A stretch of DNA of 64,000 nucleotides, taken from positions 3,451,276 through 3,515,275 of the forward strand of contig NZ_AQUI01000002.1 of assembly GCF_000371785.1 (NCBI RefSeq). Reading direction: 5' to 3'. Numbering within the stretch: position 1 is the first letter of the stretch; each line of letters opens with the position of its first letter. The translations under genes and the position numbers were made by a program. This DNA is from Actinopolyspora halophila DSM 43834. Its GTDB lineage: Bacteria; Actinomycetota; Actinomycetes; Mycobacteriales; Pseudonocardiaceae. The notes beneath the pieces were generated by a model, which ran no database searches, was not told the DNA's origin, and saw only the letters and a list, made by a program, of their open reading frames with translations. Below, one piece after another: positions 1 to 10,970 of the stretch.

Positions 1-752
1 GCGCCCACGAATCCGGTGGCACATCTCCGAACCGGGGCCGAGTCACGCCGCACCGCCGCCCACGGCCCGTGAAGGGGTTCTCGGCGACCTCCGCCGGCGT
101 GGGCTTCCCGACTCCGTTCCACCCCACCAGGGCGTGGATCGACGCGTGGATCGACCCGGCCTCGACACGCAACGAGCTCGAGCGCGGTGTCACCACTCGC
201 CGGAAGGCCTCAGAGGCGTCATGGAGCTCGGGAGCCATTTCGGCCACCACCGGTGCTGACATCGGAGCCTCCATCCATGAAACGTTTCACGGACTATGAC
301 AACGATCACTTCCCGAAGCAAGACCTCGGCTCGAGAAAGTACCGAAACGCCTGGCAACAAGCGCCTTCCGAGCACGCTCCACCGCGAAAGAGGTGAAACC
401 AGGACGATCCGGGCATTGTGACGTTTCATCACCGAGCGTCCTCGAGGCAACGCGCGCCGGAAATGACGCCGGTCGTTCGAGCGAGGTGCAAGACCTCGCG
501 ACGGCGACCGGAAAGACTGTTCCACCACGACACCGACCTGCGCTACAAGTGGTGGTTGTGGTGGTCGCTGGCCGACAGCTGCCCCGGCCCCGGCGACCAG
601 AACCAAAAGCGCTACGAACGGAAAGACCGTCGCGTGGCGCTGCAACGGCGCGGACTCGACCACGTGGGCCGGAACCACGGTGGGAACCACGGTTTTCGGT
701 GGTGAGACCTACTACGCTCGGGCCCATCAGCCCCCTGCGGACAAGGACTGCG
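1..752. other. No gene supported
   Basis: Several frames are open here by GC bias alone. None gives a recognisable product or a convincing ribosome binding site. A GTG-started frame from 418 to 705 has high GC at third positions and is rich in His and Arg, but I recognise no family in it. Confidence 0.5.
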
Positions 753-1139
753 GTGCGTGAACCGATCGTGTGGCTGGTGTACGAACGCACCAGCCCTCCT
801 GGAATCGATGCGGGCGTTGAACCGTTGATCGCGGTGTGCGCCACCGAGGCAGAGGCCGAAAACCTCGGACGGGCCAGTTCTGCCCGCGGCCGGTATGCGT
901 CCTGGGAGAAACATCCGCTTCAGAGCGCTGCCGACCGGGTCGATCCCCTCGTCGACGGCGAGATGGTGCACGTGGTGCTGCTCGGCGATGTGGACGCCGA
1001 CCCTCGTGATCCGATCGCCATCGCCGTCCACACCGACCGCCACGCCGCGGAACAGCGCACAGCCGAGGAGCTGCACCACACCGGAGACTCCGACCACCAC
1101 ACGATTTCGCTGCCTATCGGATGGCGAGCCGACACCTGA
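753..1139 (+). CDS. Conserved-looking hypothetical protein, 128 aa
   Basis: I do not recognise this protein. I chose the GTG at 753 because the sequence becomes protein-like there (VREPIVWLVYERTSPPG), while the open frame upstream is low-complexity and Arg/Pro rich. The product is acidic and soluble, with a repeated pattern of short hydrophobic strands and acidic turns (VVLLGDVDADP, IAIAVHTDRHAAEQ) and no signal peptide or membrane segment. It stands alone, with no partner gene on either side. Small actinobacterial proteins of this look are often left as hypothetical. A weak AAGGA-like sequence lies about 7 nt before the start. Confidence 0.5.
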   Translation: MREPIVWLVYERTSPPGIDAGVEPLIAVCATEAEAENLGRASSARGRYASWEKHPLQSAADRVDPLVDGEMVHVVLLGDVDADPRDPIAIAVHTDRHAAEQRTAEELHHTGDSDHHTISLPIGWRADT

Positions 1140-1670
1140 CAGGCAGCAGCCACAGGATGAGGCTCGGTGCTCCGATGGAGCAATCCCGCACTACGAGCGA
1201 ATATTCGATTTGCGTGGCCACTACGGGTTGAATTCGTTTACGACTGTGGGGCTGACTGTTCTACACCTGGGCATTGGGGATGCGGGGTGGGCTGACTCCG
1301 AAGCAGGGAGCGGTTCCTGGTCACGGGTGTTCTCGGTGGTGGTCAGAGATGCTCCACCGCCGCAGCCATTCACTGCCTTCCAGTCTCGCTGCCTCAGCAA
1401 CACTCGTCAGCGAATTCGGCGGCCAGAATGTGCTGACACCTCTCCAACCTCCCCAGAGGACTGCGGCCGGTACGATCGAGGCCACCAGTATTGCGTGCCC
1501 GGCGGCACGGCCACACCGAAGGATCGCCGCTGACCCAAAATCAGAATGTACGGATGATACCGGGAACTGAGACGAGCATCAACGCGAAGCGCTTCCGCGT
1601 TGCTTGTCGGTTGACGATGGCGCCGCAGTCTCGTTGCCGCAGTTCGCACCGCACGGGCAAACTCGTCGAT
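1140..1670. other. Intergenic region, nothing recognised
   Basis: About 530 bases between the hypothetical gene and the acetyltransferase. The open frames do not resemble known proteins and no strong hairpin or repeat was seen. Confidence 0.4.
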
Positions 1671-2153
1671 ATGTTGACCTTGCGGGCGCTGACAGCCGAC
1701 GACTGGCCCAGGTGGCGGGAGGTTCGTCTTGCTGCGCTGGCTGATGCGCCGTACGCGTTCAAATCGCGGTTTTCGGACTGGCAGGACGAGGGCGAAGCGC
1801 GATGGCGTGCGCGTTTCGAGATACCCGACTCGTACAACGTTGTCGCGTTGATGAGCAATCGCCCCGTGGGCTTGGCCAGCGGGTTTCCTCGTGATGATGG
1901 AGATGGCGAGCTGAGATCTGCATGGGTCGGTCCAGAGGCTCGGGGTCACGGAGTCGGGGATCGACTCGTAGTGGCAGTGCAAGAGTGGGCTGTACGGTCA
2001 GCTCGTGCGGCGCTGAAGCTCGCCGTAATTTCCGGAAACGGTCCGGCTGTCGCGCTCTATCAGCATCACGGCTTCATCAGCACCGAAGAGCTTGGAAGCC
2101 TGCTGCCCGATGGCGTTACCAGGGAGCAGGTGATGGTGAAGGCACTCGATTGA
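1671..2153 (+). CDS. GNAT family N-acetyltransferase
   Basis: A 160-aa protein of the usual size for a single GNAT domain. The N-terminus (MLTLRALTADDWPRWREVRLAA) matches the start of RimI-like acetyltransferases. The acetyl-CoA binding signature appears as ARGHGVGDRLVVAVQEWA, followed by a strand and the C-terminal NGPAVALYQHHGFISTEE motif that closes the fold. It would transfer an acetyl group from acetyl-CoA to an amine; the substrate cannot be read from sequence. I chose the ATG at 1671 because the domain begins there; the frame upstream looks non-coding. It has no operon partner. Confidence 0.85.
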   Translation: MLTLRALTADDWPRWREVRLAALADAPYAFKSRFSDWQDEGEARWRARFEIPDSYNVVALMSNRPVGLASGFPRDDGDGELRSAWVGPEARGHGVGDRLVVAVQEWAVRSARAALKLAVISGNGPAVALYQHHGFISTEELGSLLPDGVTREQVMVKALD

Positions 2154-2883
2154 GCAGATCTGTCGGATCAGATGACGGAAAGCCGACCCCTTCTGATCGT
2201 GATCTGCTCATCCCACTGCCACCCGTGAACGAGGCCTTCCTCGGTAGCGGGTAGCGGCAAAGTGTCCTTCCGGGAGGACGCTTCAGCTTCGGCTCGCTGT
2301 CAGGAGCGGCGCTGTTGACGTGTCTCGCTCACGGGCCTTGGTGCTCCTGCCTCCGGTGAGGACACCGGAACGTGGTCATGTTCGGGAATTCGGGGCGCCG
2401 GAAGAACATTTCGCCGTGGCCGAGCTTGATGTGACACCACCTGAGCGGAGCAACGGCCCCCATGGGGTTATGTCTGATAATGGCGGTATCACCGGACAAA
2501 CAGGGTACGTACCCCTAGAAAAATCACCGTCCTCGTTGCTCTTCTCCTACGGAAGGTAAGAGCTCACGACCCACCGACGAAATCTGCTGAGCTGCGAAGG
2601 TCGTCACTGGTCGGGACGGGGTTTTCCGTACTAGGGGAGATCGTTTCCCGTCACACTGGGGCCACACCGGGCTCCAGTAGAGGTTTCGCGCTGCTCGGCA
2701 CCGCGGAAACCACTGTTCGAAAACCGCTGCCCGGTGGCGGGCGAAGTACTCCTGCAACGTCTCGCGCGCGAGCTCGGGCTCCCGCGCTCCGCACGGCGGC
2801 TTCTGCCGGAGCGGGTTCGGGCGGGATCGTGCCTCGGTCGGTTCCGCTGCCACGAGCCCGGCGGGCCGGGTGCGTCGATCACG
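2154..2883. other. Long stretch without a supported gene
   Basis: About 730 bases. No frame gives a recognisable protein. The one feature seen is a perfect 12-bp palindrome at 2503-2514, listed separately. Confidence 0.4.
2503..2514. repeat. 12-bp perfect palindrome GGGTACGTACCC
   Basis: Perfectly self-complementary. The inner 10 bases, GGTACGTACC, also occur at 40371-40380 next to the putative CsoR/CstR operator of the sulfur island. No regulator gene is adjacent here, so a regulatory role is only a guess. Confidence 0.3.
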
Positions 2884-3252
2884 TCATTCGGCGTCGCCGC
2901 TGGTTCGGCGGGCGTAAGCGCGAGCGGCACGAGCTTTGCGGACAGCCTGCACGACCGTCTCGAAGGCGACTTTCTGCTCATCCAGCAGGACGAATTGTTC
3001 GCGTTCCCGGACTTCCTTGGCCGCGAGGTTGAGGATCGGATTGGGCGGTGCGTGGTGAAAGTCGAGGAACTCGTCGGCGGCATCGCGCGCAGCGTCACTG
3101 TCACCGGTGCGATCGAGCCTGGTCTGCAGATGACCCGACAAGACCCGCTACGTCGAAGACTCCGAGTGTCACCACGCATGGGTCGAACCCGATCGGCACT
3201 CATCGAGGTCGTGCCACAGCGGAGCGACCTTCTTGGCGACGGACGCGTTCAT
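2884..3252 (-). pseudogene. Degenerate reading frame translationally coupled to catC
   Basis: The catC stop overlaps a new ATG (ATGA at 3249-3252). From there a frame reads MNASVAKKVAPLWHDLDE and stops after 27 codons. The same frame, after two stops (near 3169 and 3148), continues as an 85-codon open stretch with a protein-like sequence (DEFLDFHHAPPNPILNLAAK, VREREQFVLLDEQKVAFE). This looks like a gene that once followed catC in the operon and has gained nonsense codons. I do not recognise the family. A chance open frame is possible, but the coupling and composition argue against it. Confidence 0.35.
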
Positions 3253-3536
3253 GGTTGTGCCGCCAGGTCGGAGGGGTGCTGTGTGAGGGCGGTGACCTCG
3301 ATCCGCATGAACGGGAACAGCGGTAGGCTCGACAGGATCTGGTGCAGCTCGTCGGGTGAATCGACCTCGAGCACGCTGATGTTGCTGTACTGGCCCACGA
3401 TGCGCCACAGGTGTGGCCACTTTCCGGCACGCTGCAGTTCCAGGGCACGGGCCTTCTCGGCAGTCACGAGCTTGTCGCGTTCCTGGGAGGCGAGGTCGTG
3501 TGGGATGGCGACATCCATCCGGACGTGGAACAACAT
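3249..3536 (-). CDS. catC: Muconolactone delta-isomerase
   Basis: A 95-aa protein, the normal length for CatC, a small alpha/beta-barrel protein that forms a decamer. It converts muconolactone to 3-oxoadipate enol-lactone in the catechol branch of the beta-ketoadipate pathway. The family signatures are clear: MLFHVRMDVAIPHDL at the N-terminus, then ERDKLVTAEKARALELQ, GKWPHLWRIVGQYSN and LFPFMRIEVTALTQHPS. It starts 6 bases after catB ends, so it is in the same operon. Later steps (enol-lactone hydrolase, CoA transferase, thiolase) are not in this window. Confidence 0.95.
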   Translation of the reverse strand: MLFHVRMDVAIPHDLASQERDKLVTAEKARALELQRAGKWPHLWRIVGQYSNISVLEVDSPDELHQILSSLPLFPFMRIEVTALTQHPSDLAAQP

Positions 3537-3542
3537 GTGGGA

Positions 3543-4664
3543 TCAGCTCCTGGCGAAGGCACGGAGGGCGTCGGGGTCGAGGTCGATGCCGAGGCCGGGA
3601 CCGTCGGGCAAGTGCAGTTCACCGTTTTCGTAGTGCAGCGGGGTGGTCAGGATCTCCTCCTGCATCAGCAGTGGTCCGAACAGTTCGCTGCCCCAGGTGA
3701 CGGCGGGCGCGGCACAGGCTGCGTGCAGGGAGGCCGCGGTGCCGACGGGGCTTTCGATCGCTGTGCCGGCGTGGCAGGGGATGTCGGCGGCGGCAGCGAT
3801 GGCGGCGATGTTCTGGGTGGGGCGTAGCCCGCCGGATTTGGTGCTTTTCAGCGAGTAAACATCGGTGGCGCCGAGCCGGGACAGCCGCAGTGCATCGCGA
3901 GGGGTGCGGAGGCTCTCGTCGGCCATCACGGGGATCGGCAGAGTTTGGTTGATCTCAGTCAGTGTTTCGATCTGGTCGCCGGGAACGGGCTGTTCGACCA
4001 GTTCGACGCCTGCCTCGGCGAGGGCGGGGAGATGAGTCAGGCTGGTCAGCCGATCCCAACGGCCGTTGATATCGACGCGTACCCCGGCGCTGCCGGCCAG
4101 CTTCTCGGCGATGGCGGTCACGCGTTTCACATCGGTGGCCGGGTCCTGAGCGCCCATTTTCAGCTTGAAGCTGTGGTGAGTTCCGGCATCGAGTTTGCCG
4201 AGGGCTTCCTCGAGGACGACCGGTGCTGGCTCAGTGCCGAGCGCCCAGGTCACAGGGATCGACTCTCGTACGGTGCCGCCGAGCAGGGTGTGCACTGGCA
4301 CATCGAGACAACGCGCCTGGGCGTCGTGCAGCGCGACCTCCACGGCGGCTTTGGCGAAGAGGTTGCCAGCGACCACATCGGTGATATCACCGAGAATGCC
4401 GGCAACGTCGTCCGCATTGCGGCCGGTCACGATCGGGGCCATGTGGCGTTCGATGACCAGTTGCATCGTTTCCACTGATTCGCCGCCCCACCACGGTCCA
4501 CCGGGCACGACGCCTTCACCGACCCCGGTGATCCCGCCCGCTGTACGCAGAAACACCAGCAGCACCGGCTGTGCGGCCATCTCTGTCCGGGCGAAGCGGT
4601 GCGCGCGCCGCAACGGCACATCCAGCAACACTGTCTCGACGCGGTCGATGCGCAGGTCGCTCAT
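3543..4664 (-). CDS. catB: Muconate cycloisomerase
   Basis: A 373-aa member of the enolase superfamily (mandelate racemase/muconate lactonizing group). It turns cis,cis-muconate into muconolactone with a divalent metal. The KxK base motif is seen in SFKLKMG, metal-ligand regions in RVDINGRWD, VELVEQPV and VMADESLRTP, and the later Lys motif in SLKSTKSGG. I chose the ATG at 4664 (MSDLRIDRVETVLLD) because GGAAGAGAG lies 5 bases upstream; the frame is open for 18 more codons but without a ribosome site. It lies 74 bases after catA and 6 before catC. Confidence 0.95.
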   Translation of the reverse strand: MSDLRIDRVETVLLDVPLRRAHRFARTEMAAQPVLLVFLRTAGGITGVGEGVVPGGPWWGGESVETMQLVIERHMAPIVTGRNADDVAGILGDITDVVAGNLFAKAAVEVALHDAQARCLDVPVHTLLGGTVRESIPVTWALGTEPAPVVLEEALGKLDAGTHHSFKLKMGAQDPATDVKRVTAIAEKLAGSAGVRVDINGRWDRLTSLTHLPALAEAGVELVEQPVPGDQIETLTEINQTLPIPVMADESLRTPRDALRLSRLGATDVYSLKSTKSGGLRPTQNIAAIAAAADIPCHAGTAIESPVGTAASLHAACAAPAVTWGSELFGPLLMQEEILTTPLHYENGELHLPDGPGLGIDLDPDALRAFARS

Positions 4665-4738
4665 GGTGACTCTCTTCCTCCGGGGGGGGTTTCCCCGCCC
4701 GGCATGCTGAATGTGCACACCGGGACGGGAACCCGGGA

Positions 4739-6021
<1,283 letters not shown>

Positions 6022-6039
6022 TCCTTGACACCTCTTCGT

Positions 6040-6070
6040 ACACTATGTGTTCATTTTGAACGGATAGTGT
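6040..6070. promoter_or_regulatory. 31-bp nested palindrome, likely IclR operator
   Basis: Outer arms ACACTAT (6040-6046) and ATAGTGT (6064-6070) enclose inner arms GTTCA (6049-6053) and TGAAC (6057-6061) around a TTT centre. TGTTCAT also occurs twice as a direct repeat (6048-6054, 6068-6074). TTGACA at 6025-6030 could be a -35 box for rightward transcription. The site lies between the divergent regulator and the cat genes, where IclR-type regulators such as CatR and PcaR usually bind. Confidence 0.65.
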
Positions 6071-6128
6071 TCATATACCGGGTGATAGTGCGGTGCTTCA
6101 CACTGGACTGTCAAGAAGGGATGCGGAA

Positions 6129-6932
6129 ATGACGTCAGCGAGCGACGAAAGAACTGGTCAAAATCACATCCAAGGTCTGGAACGGGGGCTTGCGGTTCTG
6201 CAGGCCTTCGACGCGGAACATCCCGACCGGACGACGACCGAGCTCGCCACGGCGACCCAGCTGTCTCGTCCAGTGGTGCGCAGGATCCTGTTGACCCTGC
6301 AGCGCCTCGGTTACGTGGCAACCTCCGACGGGAGGTGGACCCTGACTCCACGAGTGCTCTCGATCGGACAGCACTACACAGCCACCCACGCGTTGACCGA
6401 GGTGGCCCAGCCGCATCTGATGCGGCTGGCCGAGCAGACCGGCGAGTCCTCCACGCTCGCCACGCTGGATGACAACGAGGTGGTCTACATCGCCAGGATG
6501 CCGGTACGGCGCGTGCTCAGCGTGACCGTGGCTCCCGGAACACGCGCGGCCGCGCACGCCACCTCGTTGGGACGAGTGTTGTTGGCCTGGGAATCGACTG
6601 AGCGGATCGAACGCATCATCACCGAGTCCGGACTCCCCGGCTTGACCCCCTACACCGTCACCGACCCAGTACAATTCCGCGAGATTCTCAGCACTGTGCG
6701 CCACCAAGGGTGGTCCATGGTAGTCGGCGAACGCGAAGAAGGACTCATCTCGCTCTCAGCGCCCATCCGCGATCACCACGGTCACGTCATCGCCGCCGTC
6801 GCCTCCTCCACATCCACCGGGAGGGCTTCACCCGAGGGGCTCCGCGAAGACGTCGTACCCGTGCTCGTCGACACCGCGAAGCGCATCAGCCGCGAGCTCG
6901 GAAACCACGTACCAGGAACCCCCCTCGCGTGA
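6129..6932 (+). CDS. IclR-family transcriptional regulator (CatR/PcaR-like)
   Basis: A 267-aa regulator with a winged helix-turn-helix at about residues 15-75 (GLERGLAVLQAFDAE, TTTELATATQLSRPVVRRIL, LQRLGYVATSDGRWTLTPRVL) and an IclR effector domain at about 85-255 (LRMAEQTGESSTLATLD-like segment, SVTVAPGTRAAAHATSLGRV, GWSMVVGEREEGLISLSAP). The ATG at 6129 has AAGAAGGG 8 bases upstream. Being divergent from catABC across a strong palindrome, it most likely controls catechol breakdown and its own expression in response to a muconate-pathway intermediate; that ligand is inference. Confidence 0.9.
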   Translation: MTSASDERTGQNHIQGLERGLAVLQAFDAEHPDRTTTELATATQLSRPVVRRILLTLQRLGYVATSDGRWTLTPRVLSIGQHYTATHALTEVAQPHLMRLAEQTGESSTLATLDDNEVVYIARMPVRRVLSVTVAPGTRAAAHATSLGRVLLAWESTERIERIITESGLPGLTPYTVTDPVQFREILSTVRHQGWSMVVGEREEGLISLSAPIRDHHGHVIAAVASSTSTGRASPEGLREDVVPVLVDTAKRISRELGNHVPGTPLA

Positions 6933-7301
6933 GCTCGGGAGGCCGGCGAGTCCGGGAGGGAGTCTGATTGCTCGAGGACGCACGAACTTCAACTCCGCTG
7001 ATCAGGTACTTGATCGCGTAAGCTGAGTCGAGTTCTGAACGGTCTTCCGGTGTCGGTAAGAAACAAGCCATGAGCACCGGCTCGATAACTGCCGACATTA
7101 ACGTTCTCATCAGCGATGATGCCGCACTCGGCATCCTGGAACACGTTCAGGAGTATCGAGCCGATGCGCAGGAAGTCGCTGATGTTGATGCCCAACGTCG
7201 CCCACGGCATCCCACTGGTGGAGTGCGGAAACGCCGCGGTGCGTCCGTAGCTGCCCACCCTGCCCAGCGTGCCCCAACTCCACCGGTATCACCTCAGTAC
7301 G
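6933..7301. other. Region between two convergent regulators; possible gene remnant
   Basis: About 370 bases. A minus-strand frame (7258 to 6989) contains a protein-like stretch (FPHSTSGMPWATLGINISDF, RIGSILLNVFQDAECGII), but I do not recognise it and it has no good start. It may be a gene fragment. Confidence 0.3.
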
Positions 7302-8255
7302 TCACGAGCGCAAAGTTTCGGAGGGCGGCATGCCGTACTTACTTCGGTACGCGCTCGCGAATCTCCCGGTATGCGTGAATCCCCATCGGGTTGCGATCTC
7401 GGCGACGGCTGTCGTGCTGTTGGCCTTGATGAGGTCTTCGTGAGCGTGCGCGAGGCGAATGTCCCTGAGGTAGGCCACAGGGGTCATGCCGACGTATTGC
7501 TGGAATCCCTCCTGGAGACGTCGCACGCTCATCTCGGCGGCTTCGGCCATGTCAGCGACCGTCCATGGCCGAGTGGGGTCGTCGTGTATCTGGTCGAGCA
7601 CTCGGTTGACGATGCGGGGACGAGCGGGCGGTGCAGTTCCGAGGTCCGGAGTGACTGCGAGGATGAATCCGGTTGTGATGGTACTGGCGAGCTGCTTCTT
7701 CAGTAGATCACTGCTCAGCATGCCCCTCATGCGCGGTAGGTCGTTGGACAGAGTTCGCACGTAGTACATCCAGCTTCGAGTTTCCACCATCCCGGCGTCG
7801 AGGTGAGTGGGCATCTCGACCTTGCGAGGCTGTGGACACGCCAGCACTCGCTCCATTTCTCGCTCGAGAGCGAAGCGGTCGAACTTCACCCCGACGACCG
7901 TGCAGTCCCGAGACCATCGGGTGATAGGTGTGGCGACGTTCGGCGGGAAGATCGTGCCTTGTCCGTCGCCGGAGACGAGCTTCTCACTGCGGTGCGCTGA
8001 CTCGAGGAGTCCAGTCACCGGCATGTTCACCTCGTAAGCGTCCGGATAGTCGCAGTCGAGGGCGACCTCGGCGCCCCAGCCCATCCTCCCGATCGTCACG
8101 GCCCCCAAGTCGGCGGTACATATCGACAGATCGAGGTGGTCCGCCGACGAAAGCAATTTCAGCTCGTGAGGGAAATAGGCGTTCGAGACTGCCCGGGAGG
8201 CGCTGTCCCAGTCATGCGTGTCCATCACGTTGATGACCTCGGTGGGGGGATTCAT
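7302..8255 (-). CDS. AraC-family regulator divergent from gcoAB
   Basis: A 317-aa regulator. Residues about 30-190 form the AraC_binding_2 (AraC/NitR type) sensor domain; the last 105 residues are the double helix-turn-helix (WTVADMAEAAEMSVRRLQEG, FQQYVGMTPVAYLRDIRLAH, EIATRWGFTHTGRFASAYR, YGMPPSETLR). The ATG at 8255 is preceded by AAGGAGGCGAGG. It is divergent from the guaiacol demethylase genes across 292 bases. AraC-type regulators control guaiacol O-demethylase operons in related actinobacteria, so activation of gcoAB in response to guaiacol is likely but inferred. Confidence 0.9.
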   Translation of the reverse strand: MNPPTEVINVMDTHDWDSASRAVSNAYFPHELKLLSSADHLDLSICTADLGAVTIGRMGWGAEVALDCDYPDAYEVNMPVTGLLESAHRSEKLVSGDGQGTIFPPNVATPITRWSRDCTVVGVKFDRFALEREMERVLACPQPRKVEMPTHLDAGMVETRSWMYYVRTLSNDLPRMRGMLSSDLLKKQLASTITTGFILAVTPDLGTAPPARPRIVNRVLDQIHDDPTRPWTVADMAEAAEMSVRRLQEGFQQYVGMTPVAYLRDIRLAHAHEDLIKANSTTAVAEIATRWGFTHTGRFASAYRSKYGMPPSETLRS

Positions 8256-8343
8256 CTCCTCGCCTCCTTACTGCGAGCTTGCGCGCTTCATCTCCGCCGT
8301 CGCAGCAGCATTCAAACGCGTGATCCCCGTCACCAAAAGATGC

Positions 8344-8356
8344 ACTGAGACTCAGT
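8344..8356. promoter_or_regulatory. 13-bp palindrome in the regulator-gcoA spacer
   Basis: ACTGAG-A-CTCAGT is a perfect inverted repeat about 190 bases upstream of gcoA. It may be a binding half-site or chance; AraC proteins more often use direct repeats, which I could not define. Confidence 0.3.
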
Positions 8357-8547
8357 TCATAGTTCGTCGCGCTTTTTGTACCTTCCCCGCGCTCCTCGGA
8401 TCGACGACCGAGAAGGTCGCGTGGTCTTCTTCCGGCTACCGCATAGCGACCTGATCGTTTACATCGCGGTACATCGTCACTGCTGGTCGGCACGGCGGTG
8501 CCGCTGTCAATTACGGGTGAGCTACACGTCACCGAGGGAGCAGTTTC

Positions 8548-9768
8548 ATGAGCACGACAACCCCGAACTGGATCGCCGAGATCACGATGGAGGAGCTGGA
8601 GGCGAACCCACATCCGTTCTACGCGCGGCTGCGGGCCGAGGCCCCGTTGGCCTACGTCCCGGCACTCGACTGCTACGTGGCCTCTACCAAGGAAATGTGC
8701 CGGCGCATCGCCAATGCCGACGACGGTGATTTCGAAGGCGTCATCACTCCCGCGGGGCGACGCACCTTCGGAGATCCGGCGGTGCTGGATGCCAACGGCG
8801 AGCAGCACGACCAGCTACGCGCCATGGTCGACCCCGGGTTGCAGCCCAGCGAAGTCGACCGCTACGTCGACGACTTGGCGCGCCCCATCGCGCGTCGCTA
8901 CGTGGAGCAGTTCGAGAACGACGGGCGGGCCGATCTCGTCGCCCAATACTGCGAACCGGTCAGCGTCCGCAGTCTCGGCGATCTGATGGGCCTGCAGTCG
9001 GTGAGTTCGGACAAGCTGCGGGAGTGGTTCCGCAAGCTCAACGTGTCGTTTACCAATGCTGGCGTGGACGAGAGCGGCCACTTCTCCAACCCGGAGGGTT
9101 TCGTCCCGGGTGACGAGGCCAAGGCCGAGATCCGCGAGGTCCTCGACCCGCTGCTGGACAAGTGGATGGTCGACCCCGACGACAGCGCGCTGTCGCACTG
9201 GCTGCACGACGGCATGCCCGAGGGGCAGGTGCGCGACCGCGAAACCATCTACCCGAACGTGTTCGTCTACCTGCTCGGTGCGATGCAGGAACCGGGGCAC
9301 GCGATGGCCTCCACCATCGCCGGGCTACTCACCCGCCCGGACCAACTGGAGCGGGTGATCGACGACCCCTCGCTGATCCACCGGGCGATCACCGAAGCCG
9401 TGCGCTGGACCTCGCCCATCTGGTCAGCCACCGCACGGCGCAGCACCAAGGACATGACCCTCGACGGTGTCGACCTGCCGGCCAGCTCAGTGGTGATGAT
9501 GTCCTACGGCTCGGCCAACCACGACGAGAACGACTACGACGACCCGTCCCGATACGACCTGGACCGCACACCGGTACCGAACCTGGCCTTCGGTGCCGGC
9601 AAGCACGCCTGCGCCGGCACCTACTTCGCCACCGAGGTCGTGCGGATCGGGCTGGAAGAGCTGTTCGAGGCCATCCCCAACCTCAATCGCGAAGCTGACC
9701 ACGAGACCGACTACTGGGGTTGGGGGTTCCGCAGCCCGGTGGAGCTGCGCACGACATGGGAGGTGTGA
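8548..9768 (+). CDS. gcoA: Cytochrome P450, guaiacol O-demethylase type (CYP255A-like)
   Basis: A 406-aa P450. The heme loop is [14 protein letters not shown] with the thiolate Cys, and the ExxR pair is in ITEAVRW. The I-helix reads [15 protein letters not shown], without the usual acid-Thr pair; an EPG sequence at this place is a feature I associate with the CYP255A (GcoA) group. The best evidence is the neighbour: the next gene is a one-protein ferredoxin-reductase of the GcoB layout. GcoA removes the methyl group of guaiacol (also guaethol, anisole) as formaldehyde, leaving catechol. The ATG at 8548 has GAGGGAG upstream. CatA in the same region would take the product. Confidence 0.88.
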   Translation: MSTTTPNWIAEITMEELEANPHPFYARLRAEAPLAYVPALDCYVASTKEMCRRIANADDGDFEGVITPAGRRTFGDPAVLDANGEQHDQLRAMVDPGLQPSEVDRYVDDLARPIARRYVEQFENDGRADLVAQYCEPVSVRSLGDLMGLQSVSSDKLREWFRKLNVSFTNAGVDESGHFSNPEGFVPGDEAKAEIREVLDPLLDKWMVDPDDSALSHWLHDGMPEGQVRDRETIYPNVFVYLLGAMQEPGHAMASTIAGLLTRPDQLERVIDDPSLIHRAITEAVRWTSPIWSATARRSTKDMTLDGVDLPASSVVMMSYGSANHDENDYDDPSRYDLDRTPVPNLAFGAGKHACAGTYFATEVVRIGLEELFEAIPNLNREADHETDYWGWGFRSPVELRTTWEV

Positions 9769-9840
9769 CGACCGGTGTCCGTGCCGACGTCACAGCGTCG
9801 GCGCGGTGACCTCCGACCGCCGAGCAGAGAGGACACTCCC

Positions 9841-10881
9841 ATGAGTGAGACCCACGAAGTACGAAACACCACACTGGGTAGGACCACGCACTGTCCTGCC
9901 GATCAACCCGTCCTCGAAGCGTTCCTGCGCGACAACATCTGGCTGCCGCACTCGTGCACCCAGGGCACCTGCGGCACCTGCAAGGTGCGAGTGGTGGACG
10001 GCGAGGTCGACCACCGGGACTCCTCGGAATACACACTCACACCCCAGGAACGTTCCGAAGGGATCGCGCTGGGATGTCAGGCCACACCGCGCTCGGACCT
10101 GGCGCTGGAACCCGTCGAACAGGTCCACCCCGACGACGGCGTCACACGCCACCCGCTCCGGGACTGCAGTGGCACCGTGGCGGTGCTCGACGACATCGCC
10201 CGCGACATTCGACGGCTGGTCATCGAGCTCGACGAGCCCATGCCCTTCAACGCAGGCCAATACGCCGAGATCGCGGTACCGGGCACCACGGTCTCCCGAC
10301 AGTACTCCATGGCCAACCCACCCTCACAAACCCACAACCTGGAGTTCCACGTCAAACGCACCGCCGGCGGCATCGCCACCGACGGATGGATGTTCGGACA
10401 GATGCGCCTCGGGGACCGCGTCGCACTCAAAGGCCCACTCGGCGAGTTCGGCATGAACACCCCCCAGGAGGAACCCGCCATCCTGATCGCGGGCGGAACC
10501 GGCCTGGCACCGCTGAAGGCGATCGCCCAACACGCACTCACCAATGAACTGGCCCCACAGCTGCACCTCTACCACGGCGGCCGCACCCGACAGGACCTCT
10601 ACGACATGCAGTTCTTCCACGAACTGGAGCAACAACACGAGCGCTTCACCTACCGACCCTGCCTCAGCGAACAGGAATGGGAAGGGGCACAAGGCATGGT
10701 CACCGACGTGGTCCTCGACGATTTCTCGACCTGCAAGGGGCTGAATGCCTACCTGTGCGGCCCTCCGGCGATGGTGGAGGCCGGAGTGAAGGCACTCAAG
10801 CGGCGACGCATGGCTCCACGCAAGATCTTCCGAGAAGAGTTCCTCGATGCCTCCAGCACCCTTGCCGGAGCAAACCGGTGA
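9841..10881 (+). CDS. gcoB: P450 reductase, [2Fe-2S] ferredoxin fused to FAD/NAD(P)H domain
   Basis: A 346-aa electron-transfer protein. An N-terminal plant-type ferredoxin (about residues 1-95) has the ligands CTQGTCGTC and a later Cys in ALGCQATP. A ferredoxin-NADP reductase-like part follows, with the FAD motif RQYSMANPP, the nucleotide motif [13 protein letters not shown] and the closing [11 protein letters not shown]. This order matches GcoB and benzoate dioxygenase reductases. It would pass electrons from NAD(P)H through FAD and the cluster to GcoA. The ATG at 9841 has GAGAGGA upstream; the spacing from gcoA is 72 bases. Confidence 0.92.
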   Translation: MSETHEVRNTTLGRTTHCPADQPVLEAFLRDNIWLPHSCTQGTCGTCKVRVVDGEVDHRDSSEYTLTPQERSEGIALGCQATPRSDLALEPVEQVHPDDGVTRHPLRDCSGTVAVLDDIARDIRRLVIELDEPMPFNAGQYAEIAVPGTTVSRQYSMANPPSQTHNLEFHVKRTAGGIATDGWMFGQMRLGDRVALKGPLGEFGMNTPQEEPAILIAGGTGLAPLKAIAQHALTNELAPQLHLYHGGRTRQDLYDMQFFHELEQQHERFTYRPCLSEQEWEGAQGMVTDVVLDDFSTCKGLNAYLCGPPAMVEAGVKALKRRRMAPRKIFREEFLDASSTLAGANR

Positions 10882-10970
10882 ACACCACTCCCAACCCGAA
10901 CACGGCGACCGGTGCCCCGTCCACGACACGCAGCGCCGGGAGGCGAACACCTGATGTCGAGGAGAGAACG

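Noticed and set aside
393-752. Long open frame upstream of the GTG at 753
   Set aside because: Low-complexity, Arg/Pro-rich translation without homology; typical GC-driven open frame. Only the part from 753 looks coding.
2734-3633. 299-codon plus-strand open frame across catC
   Set aside because: It is the antisense of catC and its downstream relic; catC is a clear family match, so the plus-strand frame is a shadow.
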